Made by a program: the position numbers and the translations under genes. A model generated the notes under the pieces. It did no database searches, was not told the origin of the DNA, and saw nothing but the letters and a program-made list of their open reading frames with translations. From Micromonospora purpureochromogenes (lineage in GTDB: Bacteria > Actinomycetota > Actinomycetes > Mycobacteriales > Micromonosporaceae), in the NCBI RefSeq assembly GCF_900091515.1, contig NZ_LT607410.1, positions 6,014,001 to 6,078,000 on the forward strand: DNA of 64,000 bases, in the 5' to 3' direction. How positions within the stretch are numbered: the first letter of the stretch is position 1; each line of letters starts with the position of its first letter. Shown piece by piece: positions 43,092 through 51,879 of this stretch.

Positions 43092-43730
43092 TCAGGCGGT
43101 GGCTCGGTCCTTCGCCCGCTCCGGGGCGGCGAAGGCCTCGGTGGCCGGGGTGCGGAAGGCGTGCACCAGGCCGGCGATCGACAGCAGCAGGAGCAGCCCC
43201 GCCCCGATGAACGTCACGAGGGCCGCCTGCCCGGCCTTGCGGCCGAACTCGCTGAAGCCGTACGAGGTGAGCAGCAGGCCGCGCAGCGTCTCGCCCTTGA
43301 ACACGGTGTCCCGCTGGCCGCTGACCTCGGCGAGCTGCTTCTGCAGGTCGGCCAGGGCCGGGTCGTTGGTCGTCGTGGCCTGCTGGACCTTGGCCCGCAG
43401 CTCGCTCTCCGGCGCGCCGAGGTCGGCGTAGGTCTTCCCACCCGCCATGGACTTCAGGTGCAGCCCGATGAATTCGTTGGCGTAGCACTCGGCCTGTTTG
43501 CCGGTGGTCATCTTCTGGCCGGCGTACTCGACCAGGCAGTCCACCTTCTTCTCCTCGTCCGTCAGCTTGTCGGCCGGCTTGAAGGTGATGTGCTGCGCGC
43601 CGAGCTGGTCGCGTACGTAGTCGTTGGCGAAGTTCGCGTTCGAGGTGAGGACGATGCCGGCGACGAGCAGCAGGACGGTGAGGCCCAGTCCGCCGATGCT
43701 GAACAGCAGGTCCAGGGTGCGTCGCTTCAT
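43092..43730 (-). CDS. Two-TM membrane protein with extracytoplasmic domain, unknown function
   Basis: A 212-residue protein. ATG 43730 follows GGGAGAT. Membrane segments lie at about residues 8-30 (LLFSIGGLGLTVLLLVAGIV) and 170-190 (AALVTFIGAGLLLLLSIAGL). The 130-residue loop between carries two cysteines (CLVEYAGQKMTTGKQAEC) that could form a disulfide, and helical segments. I recognise it as an actinobacterial conserved hypothetical type but no function. It stands alone with its own terminator. Confidence 0.8.
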   Translation of the reverse strand: MKRRTLDLLFSIGGLGLTVLLLVAGIVLTSNANFANDYVRDQLGAQHITFKPADKLTDEEKKVDCLVEYAGQKMTTGKQAECYANEFIGLHLKSMAGGKTYADLGAPESELRAKVQQATTTNDPALADLQKQLAEVSGQRDTVFKGETLRGLLLTSYGFSEFGRKAGQAALVTFIGAGLLLLLSIAGLVHAFRTPATEAFAAPERAKDRATA

Positions 43731-43877
43731 GTCGTATCTCCCGGTGGGGGTGGGGGCGTCGTTGGTGTCGGCTCTTATCCTGCGGCGGCTCGGGCGGTCT
43801 CGGTCAGGGCCGAACCCCCTGTCCCTTCCGGGACCTTCGACTCCCACCGGCGGGGGCCGTCCGGCCGGGCCGGCCGG

Positions 43878-46157
43878 TCAGACCGGGGCGGATACCGGGT
43901 GCAGGTCGGCCAGCTGGCCGGGCCGGCCGTAGCGGTAGCCCTGCCCGTGCACGCAGCCGATCGCGATGACCGCCGCGTGCTGCCCCTCGGTCTCCACCCC
44001 CTCGGCCACCACCGCCAGGTCGAACGCGCCGGCCAGCCGGGTCACCATCTCCACGGTCGCGTACGCCCGGGTGTCGGTGTCGAGCCGGGAGACGAACGAC
44101 CGGTCGATCTTCAGCTCGGTGGCCGGGATGCGATGCAGGTAGCTCAGCGACGAGTAGCCGGTGCCGAAGTCGTCGATGGCGATCCGGATGCCCAGCTCGC
44201 GCAGCTGGCCGAGCCGCTCCAGCACCGCCTCGCTGCCGTCGATCAGCGCCGACTCGGTCAGCTCCAGGGTCAGCGCGCGGGGGGCCAGCCCGGCGCTGGC
44301 GGTGGCCGCAGTGACGGTGGCGATCAGGTCTGGCCGGCGCAGGTGGTCAGCGGCGATGTTCACCGCCACGGTGGCCTCCGGCGCCCGTTCCCGCCAGGTC
44401 GCGGCGGCCCGGCAGGCCTCGTGGATCACCCAGCGGTCGATCGGCACGATCAGGCCGGTCTCCTCGGCCAGCGGCAGGAACGCGGCCGGCCCGAGCAGCC
44501 CCAACCGGGGATGCCGCCAACGGACCAGCGCCTCCGCGCTGCGGACCGCCCCGGTGGCCAGGTCGACGATCGGTTGATAGTCGAGTTGCAGCTGCTGCTC
44601 GTCGACCGCCCGGCGCAGGTCGGCGATCAGCTCCGCCCGGGTCACCGCCGACTCGCGCAGCCCCGGCGTACAGGTCCGGTACGCCGACTTCCCGGCGGCC
44701 TTGGCCGCGTACATCGCGATGTCGGCGTCGCGCAGCAGGTCGGTGTGGGAGGCGTGCTGCGGGCCGTACTCGGCGATGCCGATGCTGGCCGACGGGTGGA
44801 CGCCCATGTCCTCCTCGCCCGCGGCGGGTTGCAGGGCGGCGAGCAGCCGCTCGGCGAGCCGTTCCGGCGCGACCGGGCCGTCCCCGTCGACCAGCACGGC
44901 GAACTCGTCCCCGCCGAGCCGCGCGATGGTGCCGTCGTCGCCGACCGCATCCCGCATCCGGTCGGCGATGCTGGTCAGCAGGGTGTCCCCGGTGGCGTGC
45001 CCGAACCGGTCGTTGACCTGCTTGAACCCGTCCAGGTCCAGCAGCAGGACGGCGACCGGCGGCCCGTCGCGCAGCGCCCGGCGCAGCCGCCGGTTGAACA
45101 TCAGCCGGTTGGGCAGGCCGGTGAGCTGGTCGGCGTAGGCGAGCCGGCGCAGCCGCGCCACCAGGCGCAGGTTCTCGTTGGCGGCCAGTCCCTGCCGCAG
45201 CGCCAGGGCGCCGAGCAGCGCCATCATGCCGATGAAGACCAGGTGCGGGGTCTGGCCGGTGGGGTGCCGGGCGAGCACCACCGCGATGATCGCCCCGCCC
45301 ACCGGCAGGTACGGCAGGGCGACCCGCCACCAGGGCGGCAGCGGCGACTCGACGCCCTCGTCGCCGCCCTCGCCGGCCGGCGGCGGCGGGTACGTGGTCG
45401 CCACGCCGATCAGCAGGTAGCTCAGTGGCCAGCAGACGTCGATCACGTGCCCGGGGGCGTAGCTGCCGTGTGCGACGAGCGAGACGTAGACCGCGTCGGC
45501 GCCGGCCCGGGTGGCCAGGCTCGCGCCGATCAGGGTCAGCGGCCGCCAGATCGGGCGGGACGGGCCGGCCACCGCCACCAGGATGGTCAGCTGCATCAGG
45601 TTTAGCATCGGATAGAGCAGGCCGAAGGTGCGCAGCGGGTCGGCCAGGTCGGCGTCGGCGACGTCCCGGAACACCACCACCCAGCCGATCGGGATCAGGG
45701 CCAGCGCCACGATCACCCCGTCGAGCAGGGTGCGGGCCCGGCCCACCGCGCTGCGCGGGGCGGCGAGCGAGCAGAGCAGAGCCGCGGTGCCGGTGAGGAT
45801 GCCGGCGGTGAAGACGGCCCCGATCAGCGGGGTGTGCGGCAGTGCCTCGCCACCGAGGCGCTCGACGGTCCACAGCGTACGGCCGGCGGCGGCGAGGGCC
45901 ATGGTGACCGCCAGCAGCGTCCAGAACCGGCGCAGCCTCGCGGGGTGCCGGCGGGCCGCGCCGACGCAGGCGAGGGTCGACCACCCGGCCACCGCGATCG
46001 CCCCGAGGTCGCCGGCCAGGGCGGCGCCGGGCAGCGCGGCGGCCAGCCAGACCGCCTCGGCGAAGACGACCAGCGCCGCGGCAACCGCGCCGGCCCGTCC
46101 GGCGCGGGTCGAGCGGGGCGGCGCGACGGCCTCTCGGCGGGCGTCATCGGGCAGCAC
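43878..46157 (-). CDS. Membrane-bound GGDEF-EAL bifunctional c-di-GMP enzyme
   Basis: About 759 residues. The N-terminal ~310 residues hold eight or more hydrophobic segments that may sense a signal. The GGDEF domain (about 325-485) has LTGLPNRLMFNRRL and an intact LGGDEFAVL active site. The EAL domain (about 500-750) has EALVRWRHP, VNIAADHLRRPDL, DDFGTGYSSLSYL, KIDRSFV and AEGVETEGQ, all catalytic residues present. It could make and break c-di-GMP, which controls development in actinomycetes. GTG 46157 is preferred because GGAG precedes it by eight bases; GTG 46190 is the alternative. Confidence 0.9.
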   Translation of the reverse strand: MLPDDARREAVAPPRSTRAGRAGAVAAALVVFAEAVWLAAALPGAALAGDLGAIAVAGWSTLACVGAARRHPARLRRFWTLLAVTMALAAAGRTLWTVERLGGEALPHTPLIGAVFTAGILTGTAALLCSLAAPRSAVGRARTLLDGVIVALALIPIGWVVVFRDVADADLADPLRTFGLLYPMLNLMQLTILVAVAGPSRPIWRPLTLIGASLATRAGADAVYVSLVAHGSYAPGHVIDVCWPLSYLLIGVATTYPPPPAGEGGDEGVESPLPPWWRVALPYLPVGGAIIAVVLARHPTGQTPHLVFIGMMALLGALALRQGLAANENLRLVARLRRLAYADQLTGLPNRLMFNRRLRRALRDGPPVAVLLLDLDGFKQVNDRFGHATGDTLLTSIADRMRDAVGDDGTIARLGGDEFAVLVDGDGPVAPERLAERLLAALQPAAGEEDMGVHPSASIGIAEYGPQHASHTDLLRDADIAMYAAKAAGKSAYRTCTPGLRESAVTRAELIADLRRAVDEQQLQLDYQPIVDLATGAVRSAEALVRWRHPRLGLLGPAAFLPLAEETGLIVPIDRWVIHEACRAAATWRERAPEATVAVNIAADHLRRPDLIATVTAATASAGLAPRALTLELTESALIDGSEAVLERLGQLRELGIRIAIDDFGTGYSSLSYLHRIPATELKIDRSFVSRLDTDTRAYATVEMVTRLAGAFDLAVVAEGVETEGQHAAVIAIGCVHGQGYRYGRPGQLADLHPVSAPV

Positions 46158-46460
46158 GATGGTCGCTCCGGCTCTCTCTCCTGGGCGCACCTCGACGGTG
46201 AGGACCGGTCACGGGCGGCGAACCACCGAAGCCTAGCCAGCACGGCAGCGGCCCGCCAGGGCCGATGGACCGGGCAGGACCGTCCGTCCAGGACGGTCGG
46301 GCCGGCGCGACGGCGGGCGCGGCGGGCTGTCCGGTCAGGAGGGACGCGGGGCGTCGCGGTGGTCAGCCGCCGCCGTCGGCGTGGGCCGACCCGGGCGGGT
46401 GGTCGACGGCCGTACCCGGGCCGGGCGGGTAACCGGTGGTGGCGCCCGGGCCGCCGCTGC
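46158..46460. other. Intergenic region with small hairpin
   Basis: About 300 bases between two minus-strand genes. A perfect 8-bp hairpin (gaccgtcc, 46278-46285, and 46291-46298, loop 5 nt) may terminate the upstream operon. The remaining sequence is low-complexity GC and holds the promoter of the GGDEF-EAL gene. Confidence 0.45.
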
Positions 46461-47978
46461 TCAGGCCCAGTCCTCGGCGGGGTCGGCGTCGCTCGCGGCG
46501 GGCGTGTCGTCGGCGCGGGTGGGTGGCGGGCCGCCGTGCGTCCATGGGGTCTCCTCCGGCGTCGGGAAGGCCCCGGCGGGCAGGAACGCCTCGGACAGGG
46601 TGGTGTAGCAGAGCCGCTCCCCCACCTCCGGCACGCTGCCAGGCGGCGCGGTCAGCCCCCGGCCCATCGCGCCGGACAGCTCCAGCACCACCTCGGTCTT
46701 GCCGTCCGCCGCCGGGGTCAGGAAGACCACCCTGGCCTTCTGCGCCGGCCGGGCCGGCGAGTAGAGCGTCGTGCCGACCGGCACCAGCACCGGCTCGGTG
46801 GTGACCAGCTGGATCCGGGGGCGCAGCACCGGCCGCTTCCCCGTGTCGTCGACCCGCTTCGGGTCGGCCAGCGTCACGTCCCCGACGAACGCCTCCCCGG
46901 TCAGCCGGTGCTCGGCCATCACCAGCGGGTCGTCGTAGGCGCGCTGCACCGCGTAGGTGGTCAGGGCGCGTTCCAGCCGGTGCAGCCGCTGGGCGGCCAC
47001 CACCGCGCCGTCGCGCCGGGGCTGCGGGCCGCCGCCCGCGTCGACGTGCTCGGCGTGGCCGGTGAAGGCGTCCTTGTCGCCGTTCCAGCGGCCGGCCACC
47101 CGGGCCCCGGGCGGCAGGGTCCGCAGCAGCCCGACGCCGCGCCACATCAGCTCCCAGGTGGGCGCCAGCTGGTCGCGCAGCACCCGCTCCAGCTCCGCGT
47201 ACGCCGCGCCGCGCGCCACCGGGTCGTCCCCCGCGTCGGCGTACGCGGCGACGGCCGGGGCGAGCACCCGGTTGTCGAACTCCGGGTCGGTGGCCGGGCC
47301 GGCGGGCGGACAGACCGCCGGGTCCTCGGCCCGGGCAGCCGCCTGCGCCCCGGTCAGCCCGGCCGGCGGATCGATCCAGCCGAGCAGCGCCGGCAGGTGC
47401 AGGTCCTCCACCACGCTCTGGCCGGTGGCCCAGTGCAGGCTCAGCGCGTCGGTCATCGCCACCAGCGCCGACGAGCCGGGGTGCTCGGCCCGCTCGGCGA
47501 AGAAGGTCAGCCAGCGCCCGAGCAGCGGCACCGACGGGTGCACCGGGTAGTCGCCGTCCGGGCGGCGGAACCGGGTCGAGCGGCCCAGCAGCCGCAGGAA
47601 GGTGATCCCGGCCGGGTTCGGCACCAGCACCTGCGGCGCGTCGACGTACCGGTGCCGGACGTCACGACCCCGGTCGACCGGCACCGCCTCGGTGCCGTCG
47701 CGGAACTCGTCGAGGTACGGCAGCACGGTGGCGGCCAGCTCGGCGGCGAAGCGGAAGCGCTGGTCGCGGTTGCGGGGCTGCGGCACGATCAGCAGCCGCG
47801 CCTCGTCGGGGGCCGCGCCGACCAGCATCGCCAGTGGCGCGTTCGCCTCGCCGGCCATGGCCAGCGGCACCACCACCAGCGGACGCTCGGACAGGTGCAG
47901 GTGCCGGACGGTGGCGACCGGCTGGGCCACCCCGGCGGCCAGCGCCTGCGCCCTGGCGAGAGCCCGGAGCGTACTCAC
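46461..47978 (-). CDS. Uncharacterised 505-residue protein linked to Cas4-like nuclease
   Basis: A 505-residue soluble protein with no domain I recognise. It opens MSTLRALARAQALAAGVAQP and has blocks such as RPLVVVPLAMAGEANAPLAM, DEARLLIVPQPRNRDQRFRF, WNGDKDAFTGHAEHV and AYDDPLVMAEHRLTGEAFVG. The C-terminus is Pro/Asp-rich. No Walker, nuclease or membrane motifs are seen. It is 49 bp downstream of the Cas4/RecB-like nuclease gene on the same strand, whose start overlaps the MFS stop, so all three appear to be one operon. Functional coupling with the nuclease is inferred from this spacing only. Confidence 0.8.
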   Translation of the reverse strand: MSTLRALARAQALAAGVAQPVATVRHLHLSERPLVVVPLAMAGEANAPLAMLVGAAPDEARLLIVPQPRNRDQRFRFAAELAATVLPYLDEFRDGTEAVPVDRGRDVRHRYVDAPQVLVPNPAGITFLRLLGRSTRFRRPDGDYPVHPSVPLLGRWLTFFAERAEHPGSSALVAMTDALSLHWATGQSVVEDLHLPALLGWIDPPAGLTGAQAAARAEDPAVCPPAGPATDPEFDNRVLAPAVAAYADAGDDPVARGAAYAELERVLRDQLAPTWELMWRGVGLLRTLPPGARVAGRWNGDKDAFTGHAEHVDAGGGPQPRRDGAVVAAQRLHRLERALTTYAVQRAYDDPLVMAEHRLTGEAFVGDVTLADPKRVDDTGKRPVLRPRIQLVTTEPVLVPVGTTLYSPARPAQKARVVFLTPAADGKTEVVLELSGAMGRGLTAPPGSVPEVGERLCYTTLSEAFLPAGAFPTPEETPWTHGGPPPTRADDTPAASDADPAEDWA

Positions 47979-48027
47979 TCGGGCCGCCGGATCGGGGCGG
48001 CCGGCGAGCGGCGGGCGCGGGGCGTAC

Positions 48028-49116
48028 TCATGCGGGGTTTCCGGCGAGGGCGTCGGCGCGCAGCCGGGCGGCGGCCCGCAGCAGCGCGGCGGCCTCCTCC
48101 TGCTCGGGCTCGGGGGCGCGTTCGCCGGTCGCCAGCGCCAGCACTTCGGCGACGGTGGCGGCGGCGCCCAGCGCCTCGCGGACCGGCCGGCCCAGCGCCC
48201 CGGTGTGCCCGGCCGCCTCGTTGCGGCAGAAGTACGCCAGCTCGCAACTGGCCAGGCACTCCGGCGCGTAGCGGGCCGGCACGGTGCGCAGGCCCGCGAC
48301 CAGCGTCGCCGGGTCGGCGGTCGGGTCGGCGGTGAAGTCCGCCGGCACGGTGTCGAGCAGCGCGTCCAGCTTCGCCATCCGGTCGAGCTGCCGGCGCAGC
48401 ACCAGCAGCTGCTTGCGGACGTCGAGCAGGCTGGCCACCGGCCGGTTGCCGAAGTCCCGCGGGCAGATCAGCACCACATCGTGCGAGACCAGCTCCTCGG
48501 CGTGGCCCTCGGCGGCGAGCAGCTCGCGCAGCGCCAGCACGTAGCCGGCGGACTGGATGGCCGCGGCGGCCACCTTCGCCGGGTCGGCCTGCCCGTCGAC
48601 CACCGGAAAGGACTTGATCTCCACCACGTGGAACCGGCCGCCGAGCCGGGCGGCGACCAGGTCGGGTTCCAGGTGCACCCGCCGGCCGGCGACGTCCAGG
48701 CCGAGCAGCGGGTGGTCGAACAACGCCGCCTCCGGCCCCTGGGTGGTCAGCGCCCGGCGGGACCGCTCGTGCCGGTCCGGCAGGTCGTCCGCGCCGCCCA
48801 GGTCCGTCCAGCCGGCCCGCTCCGGCACCGGTACGCCGAGCCGCTCGGCGACCAGCCGCAGCAGCTCCGCCCCGCCGTCGGCCTTCACCTGGGCCTCGAA
48901 GGCGTTGCCCCGGGTGATGGCGAACCGCGACTGCCCGAAGCGGGCCGGGAAGCCGATCGCCTCCGCCAGCCTCGGCTTGTCCACCCCGGCGCCGTCCAGC
49001 ACCGCCCGACGGGCGCAGCCCGGGTTACCGGTGAGCGCGGCGATGGTCCGGGCGTTGTGCCGCTTCGGGGGCAGGTCGCCGCGGATCGCGGCCAGGCGCT
49101 GCGCGGTGCTCGTCAC
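48028..49116 (-). CDS. Cas4/RecB-like PD-(D/E)XK nuclease with putative Fe-S cysteines
   Basis: A 362-residue protein. RecB-family nuclease motifs appear in order: RGNAFEAQV (about 80), HLEPDLVAARL (metal-binding Asp, about 165), FHVVEIKSF (E-x-K, about 180) and QSAGYVLAL (Q-xxx-Y, about 205). Cysteines at GNPGCARRAV near the N-terminus and PECLASCELAYFCRNE near residue 295 match the split four-cysteine layout of Fe-S nucleases such as Cas4 and AddB. No Cas1, Cas2 or CRISPR array is present. GTG 49116 overlaps the MFS stop (GTGA). A role in DNA processing or defence is inferred. Confidence 0.85.
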   Translation of the reverse strand: MTSTAQRLAAIRGDLPPKRHNARTIAALTGNPGCARRAVLDGAGVDKPRLAEAIGFPARFGQSRFAITRGNAFEAQVKADGGAELLRLVAERLGVPVPERAGWTDLGGADDLPDRHERSRRALTTQGPEAALFDHPLLGLDVAGRRVHLEPDLVAARLGGRFHVVEIKSFPVVDGQADPAKVAAAAIQSAGYVLALRELLAAEGHAEELVSHDVVLICPRDFGNRPVASLLDVRKQLLVLRRQLDRMAKLDALLDTVPADFTADPTADPATLVAGLRTVPARYAPECLASCELAYFCRNEAAGHTGALGRPVREALGAAATVAEVLALATGERAPEPEQEEAAALLRAAARLRADALAGNPA

Positions 49117-50516
49117 GATCCGCCAGGATAGGCGCTCAGCGCCGGTTCGGCCGGTACGCGGGCCCGGCGGACCAGCACGGCGGTCGCCACCGCGGCGAGC
49201 AGGGCCACGCCGGCCATCACCCAGAGCACGGTGTGCAGGCCGCCGGTGAAGCCGGGGTCGGCGAGCCGGCCGGCGGTGGTGGTGGCCAGCACCGCGCCGA
49301 CCACCGCGATCGCGACCGTCTCGCTGGCCAGCCGAGCCGTGTTGATCATCCCGGCGCCGGTGGCCGCCCGGTGCGCTGCGACGCTGCCGATCGCCATGGC
49401 GTCGAGCAGGCCGATCGACAATCCCACCCCCACGCCGATCGTCAGCAACGGGCCGGCCAGGGCGGCCGTGCCGCTGTCCGGGGCGAGCACGGTGGCCCAG
49501 GCGGCGCCCACCGCGACCACCGCCACCGAGGTGACGATCACCGCCGGGGCCGGCACCAGCCGGGTCAGCGCACCGCTGAGCAACGGCAGCACCAGCGTCG
49601 GCGCGGTCAGCAGGATGAGCGTGGCGCCGGCCGCGCCGGGGCTCATCCCGACCACCGTGGTCAGGTACGAGGGCAGGTAGACCAGCAGTGGCACCAGCAC
49701 CGCGACGATGGTGGCCGCCGCCAGGCAGATGCCGAGGAAGCGGGGGCTCGCCAGCAGGGCCAGGTCGAACATCGGCTCGGGCCGCCGGCGTTCCACCCGG
49801 ACGAAGGCCACCAGCAGGGCCACCGCCGCAGCGAAGGCCGCCACGATCACCGGGGCCGACCAGCCCAGCTCGGGGCCCTGCACGAAACCGAAGATGAGCA
49901 GCAGCAGCGCGGCGGTGAAGGTGACCGTTCCGGGCCAGTCGATCCGCCCGGCGTGCGGCTGGCGGGACTCGGGCAGCAGCGGGGTGAGCGCCAGCACCGC
50001 CACGGCGGCCAGCGCCGGCGCGGCGAAGACCGCCCGCCAGCCGAACGCGGAGATCAGCAGGCCGGCGATGGAGGGCCCGAAGGCGAGGCCGACGCCGATG
50101 GTCGTGCCGAAGATGCTGAACACCCGAGCGCGGGCCCGGCCCGGGAAGGCGTGGGCCAGCAGGGCGGAGGCACTGGTCGCGGCGGCGGCCGCGCCGACGC
50201 CGGCCAGCGCGCGCAGCAGGTCGAGCAGCACGATGTTCCCGGCGACCGAGGCGAGCAGCCCGGAGCCGGCGAAGATCGCGACGCCGGTGGCGAAGACCCG
50301 GCGCCGGCCGAGCAGGTCCGCCAGCGCCCCGGTGGCCAGCATGAAGCTGGCGAAGGTGGCGTTGTAGCCGTTCACCACCCACTGCACGCCGGCCAGCCCG
50401 GCGTCGAGGTCCCGCCCGATGTCCGGCAGCGCGACCGACGCGCCGGTCAGCGAGACCGGCAGCGAGAGGGTGGACAGCAGGACGGCGACCAGCACGACGG
50501 CCGGGTGGTTACGCAA
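49113..50516 (-). CDS. MFS transporter, DHA2/EmrB-like drug exporter
   Basis: A 467-residue transporter with 12-14 hydrophobic segments. TTG 50516 is supported by GGGGAG five bases upstream. Family motifs are VALPDIGRDLDAGLAGVQWV, GALADLLGRRRVF (motif A) and GVGAAAAATSASALLAHAFP. DHA2 proteins export drugs or metabolites by proton exchange. Its stop overlaps the start of the Cas4-like nuclease gene, an odd pairing; translational coupling is likely even if function is unrelated. Confidence 0.9.
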   Translation of the reverse strand: MRNHPAVVLVAVLLSTLSLPVSLTGASVALPDIGRDLDAGLAGVQWVVNGYNATFASFMLATGALADLLGRRRVFATGVAIFAGSGLLASVAGNIVLLDLLRALAGVGAAAAATSASALLAHAFPGRARARVFSIFGTTIGVGLAFGPSIAGLLISAFGWRAVFAAPALAAVAVLALTPLLPESRQPHAGRIDWPGTVTFTAALLLLIFGFVQGPELGWSAPVIVAAFAAAVALLVAFVRVERRRPEPMFDLALLASPRFLGICLAAATIVAVLVPLLVYLPSYLTTVVGMSPGAAGATLILLTAPTLVLPLLSGALTRLVPAPAVIVTSVAVVAVGAAWATVLAPDSGTAALAGPLLTIGVGVGLSIGLLDAMAIGSVAAHRAATGAGMINTARLASETVAIAVVGAVLATTTAGRLADPGFTGGLHTVLWVMAGVALLAAVATAVLVRRARVPAEPALSAYPGGS

Positions 50517-50784
50517 AGATTCTCCCCGTTCGGACGGCGGCCCCAGCCTAGAACGCGGAGGTGGGCAGGCATCCGGTACGGGCGGAAGATCACATGGTCA
50601 GCGCTCGGCGGACCGGTTCCAGGGTGACCGGGGCGAGCGGGCCCCGGCCAGCGGCCGGCTGCGGCGGCGGTGCCGCCGACGGCCCGGGGTGCAGGGCGGA
50701 CGGGAGACGGTGTGCACCGGCGCGGGGGCCGGCACGACCGGTTGCCGGCCGATCAGCCAGCAGAGGAAGCGGGCCATTGTCGGG

Positions 50785-51018
50785 TCAGCCGACCGGGAGG
50801 CTGCGGGCCTCGTCCTTGGAGATGCCGTACTCGGCCCCGCAGAACGAGCACTGCTGCACGTAGCGGGTGCGGACCGGGAACAGCGGAATGAAGAAGAGGG
50901 TGAACTTCGTCGACCGGCGGGTGATCACCTGCGCGGCCCGGTTGCCGCAGTTGCGGCAGACCGCGGTGACCACGCCGGACCGGTTGACGGACGTGCGCAG
51001 TCCGAAGATGAAGAACAT
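50785..51018 (-). CDS. Small zinc-ribbon protein
   Basis: A 77-residue protein with a zinc ribbon formed by AVCRNCGNRA (about 20-26) and QCSFCGAEYG (about 57-61), with a hydrophobic beta stretch between (TKFTLFFIPLFPV). The pattern matches small actinobacterial zinc-ribbon domain proteins of unknown role. It stands alone between the MFS gene and a small hypothetical gene. Confidence 0.8.
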   Translation of the reverse strand: MFFIFGLRTSVNRSGVVTAVCRNCGNRAAQVITRRSTKFTLFFIPLFPVRTRYVQQCSFCGAEYGISKDEARSLPVG

Positions 51019-51059
51019 CGCCGGCCTGTACCCACGGGAGGGCGCTCACACACCCGTTT

Positions 51060-51353
51060 TCAGGAAGTGGTTCGTCGCCACGGCCGACGCGCGTCGAGCT
51101 GGACGGCGAGCAGCTCCAGGAATTCCCGGAACGGCTCCTCGTCATGCGGGGTGGGCAGCTCGTCGGTCAGCGGGCCGCGATGCCGCCGGGCCCGGGCGAT
51201 CGCCGCGGCGTAGACGCGCGGACCGGCGCCGAACGACCGGCGCTCGACCATCGCCTCGGCCATCCGGGCGGCGGCTGCGTCGTCCAGCTCAGCGGTGAAG
51301 ATCAGCCCGTAGAGGATCTGGTTGACGAGACCCTTCCAGTCGTCGCGGGGCAT
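51060..51353 (-). CDS. Small hypothetical helical protein
   Basis: A 97-residue, mostly helical protein. ATG 51353 follows GAGGAGG about six bases upstream, a strong start. The sequence begins MPRDDWKGLVNQILYGLIFT. No domain is recognised. It sits close to the zinc-ribbon gene on the same strand and divergent from the YciI-like gene. Confidence 0.7.
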   Translation of the reverse strand: MPRDDWKGLVNQILYGLIFTAELDDAAAARMAEAMVERRSFGAGPRVYAAAIARARRHRGPLTDELPTPHDEEPFREFLELLAVQLDARRPWRRTTS

Positions 51354-51541
51354 CGCGGTCCTCCTCGGTAACTCCGTCGCCGGTGAGCGGTGCCGATGAG
51401 ATGATCCACCCGTGTCCGGCCCCGACCCGGTGGACCCGCCGTACCGGCGCATCGGCGAAGAATTTCCGCTCGGCGGTGTCCGGATCCGGGTCCGGCGTTC
51501 GTCACCCTGGTGAGAAACCACGACACCGAGGAGCCCGACCG

Positions 51542-51874
51542 ATGAAGTTCATGATGTTCGTCTGCACCGACACCGAGCCGGACACCGACCCGGACGCCGC
51601 GCCCGACATCGAGCGGTGGGTGGCCGAGCGGGACGCCCGCGGCCAGCGCCTGGAGGGCAGCGTGCTCGCCCCGCCCTCGGGGGCGACCACGGTCCGGGTA
51701 CGCGGCGGCGAGCTGCTGCTCAGCGACGGCCCGTTCGCCGAGACCAAGGAGGTCATCGTCGGGTTCGACATCCTGGAGTGCGCCGACCTGGACGAGGCGG
51801 TGGAGGTCGCCCGGGCCCACCCGATGGCGTACGGCGGGCGGATCGAGCTGCGCCCCTTCGCCGACCTGGACTGA
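51542..51874 (+). CDS. YciI-like (DGPF/YCII domain) protein
   Basis: A 110-residue protein. ATG 51542 follows GAGGAG. It has the DGPF signature (LLLSDGPFAETKEVIVGFD) and the opening MKFMMFVCTDTEP of the dimeric alpha-beta YCII family. In actinobacteria such proteins are encoded beside ECF42 sigma factors and are thought to be part of their regulation or output. The ECF gene starts six bases after its stop, so the two are co-translated. Confidence 0.92.
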   Translation: MKFMMFVCTDTEPDTDPDAAPDIERWVAERDARGQRLEGSVLAPPSGATTVRVRGGELLLSDGPFAETKEVIVGFDILECADLDEAVEVARAHPMAYGGRIELRPFADLD

Positions 51875-51879
51875 CGCGG

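Noticed and set aside
48028..49116. Cas4-like nuclease as evidence of a CRISPR system
   Set aside because: No cas1, cas2 or repeat-spacer array is seen in the window; the Fe-S nuclease layout is shared by other RecB-family proteins.
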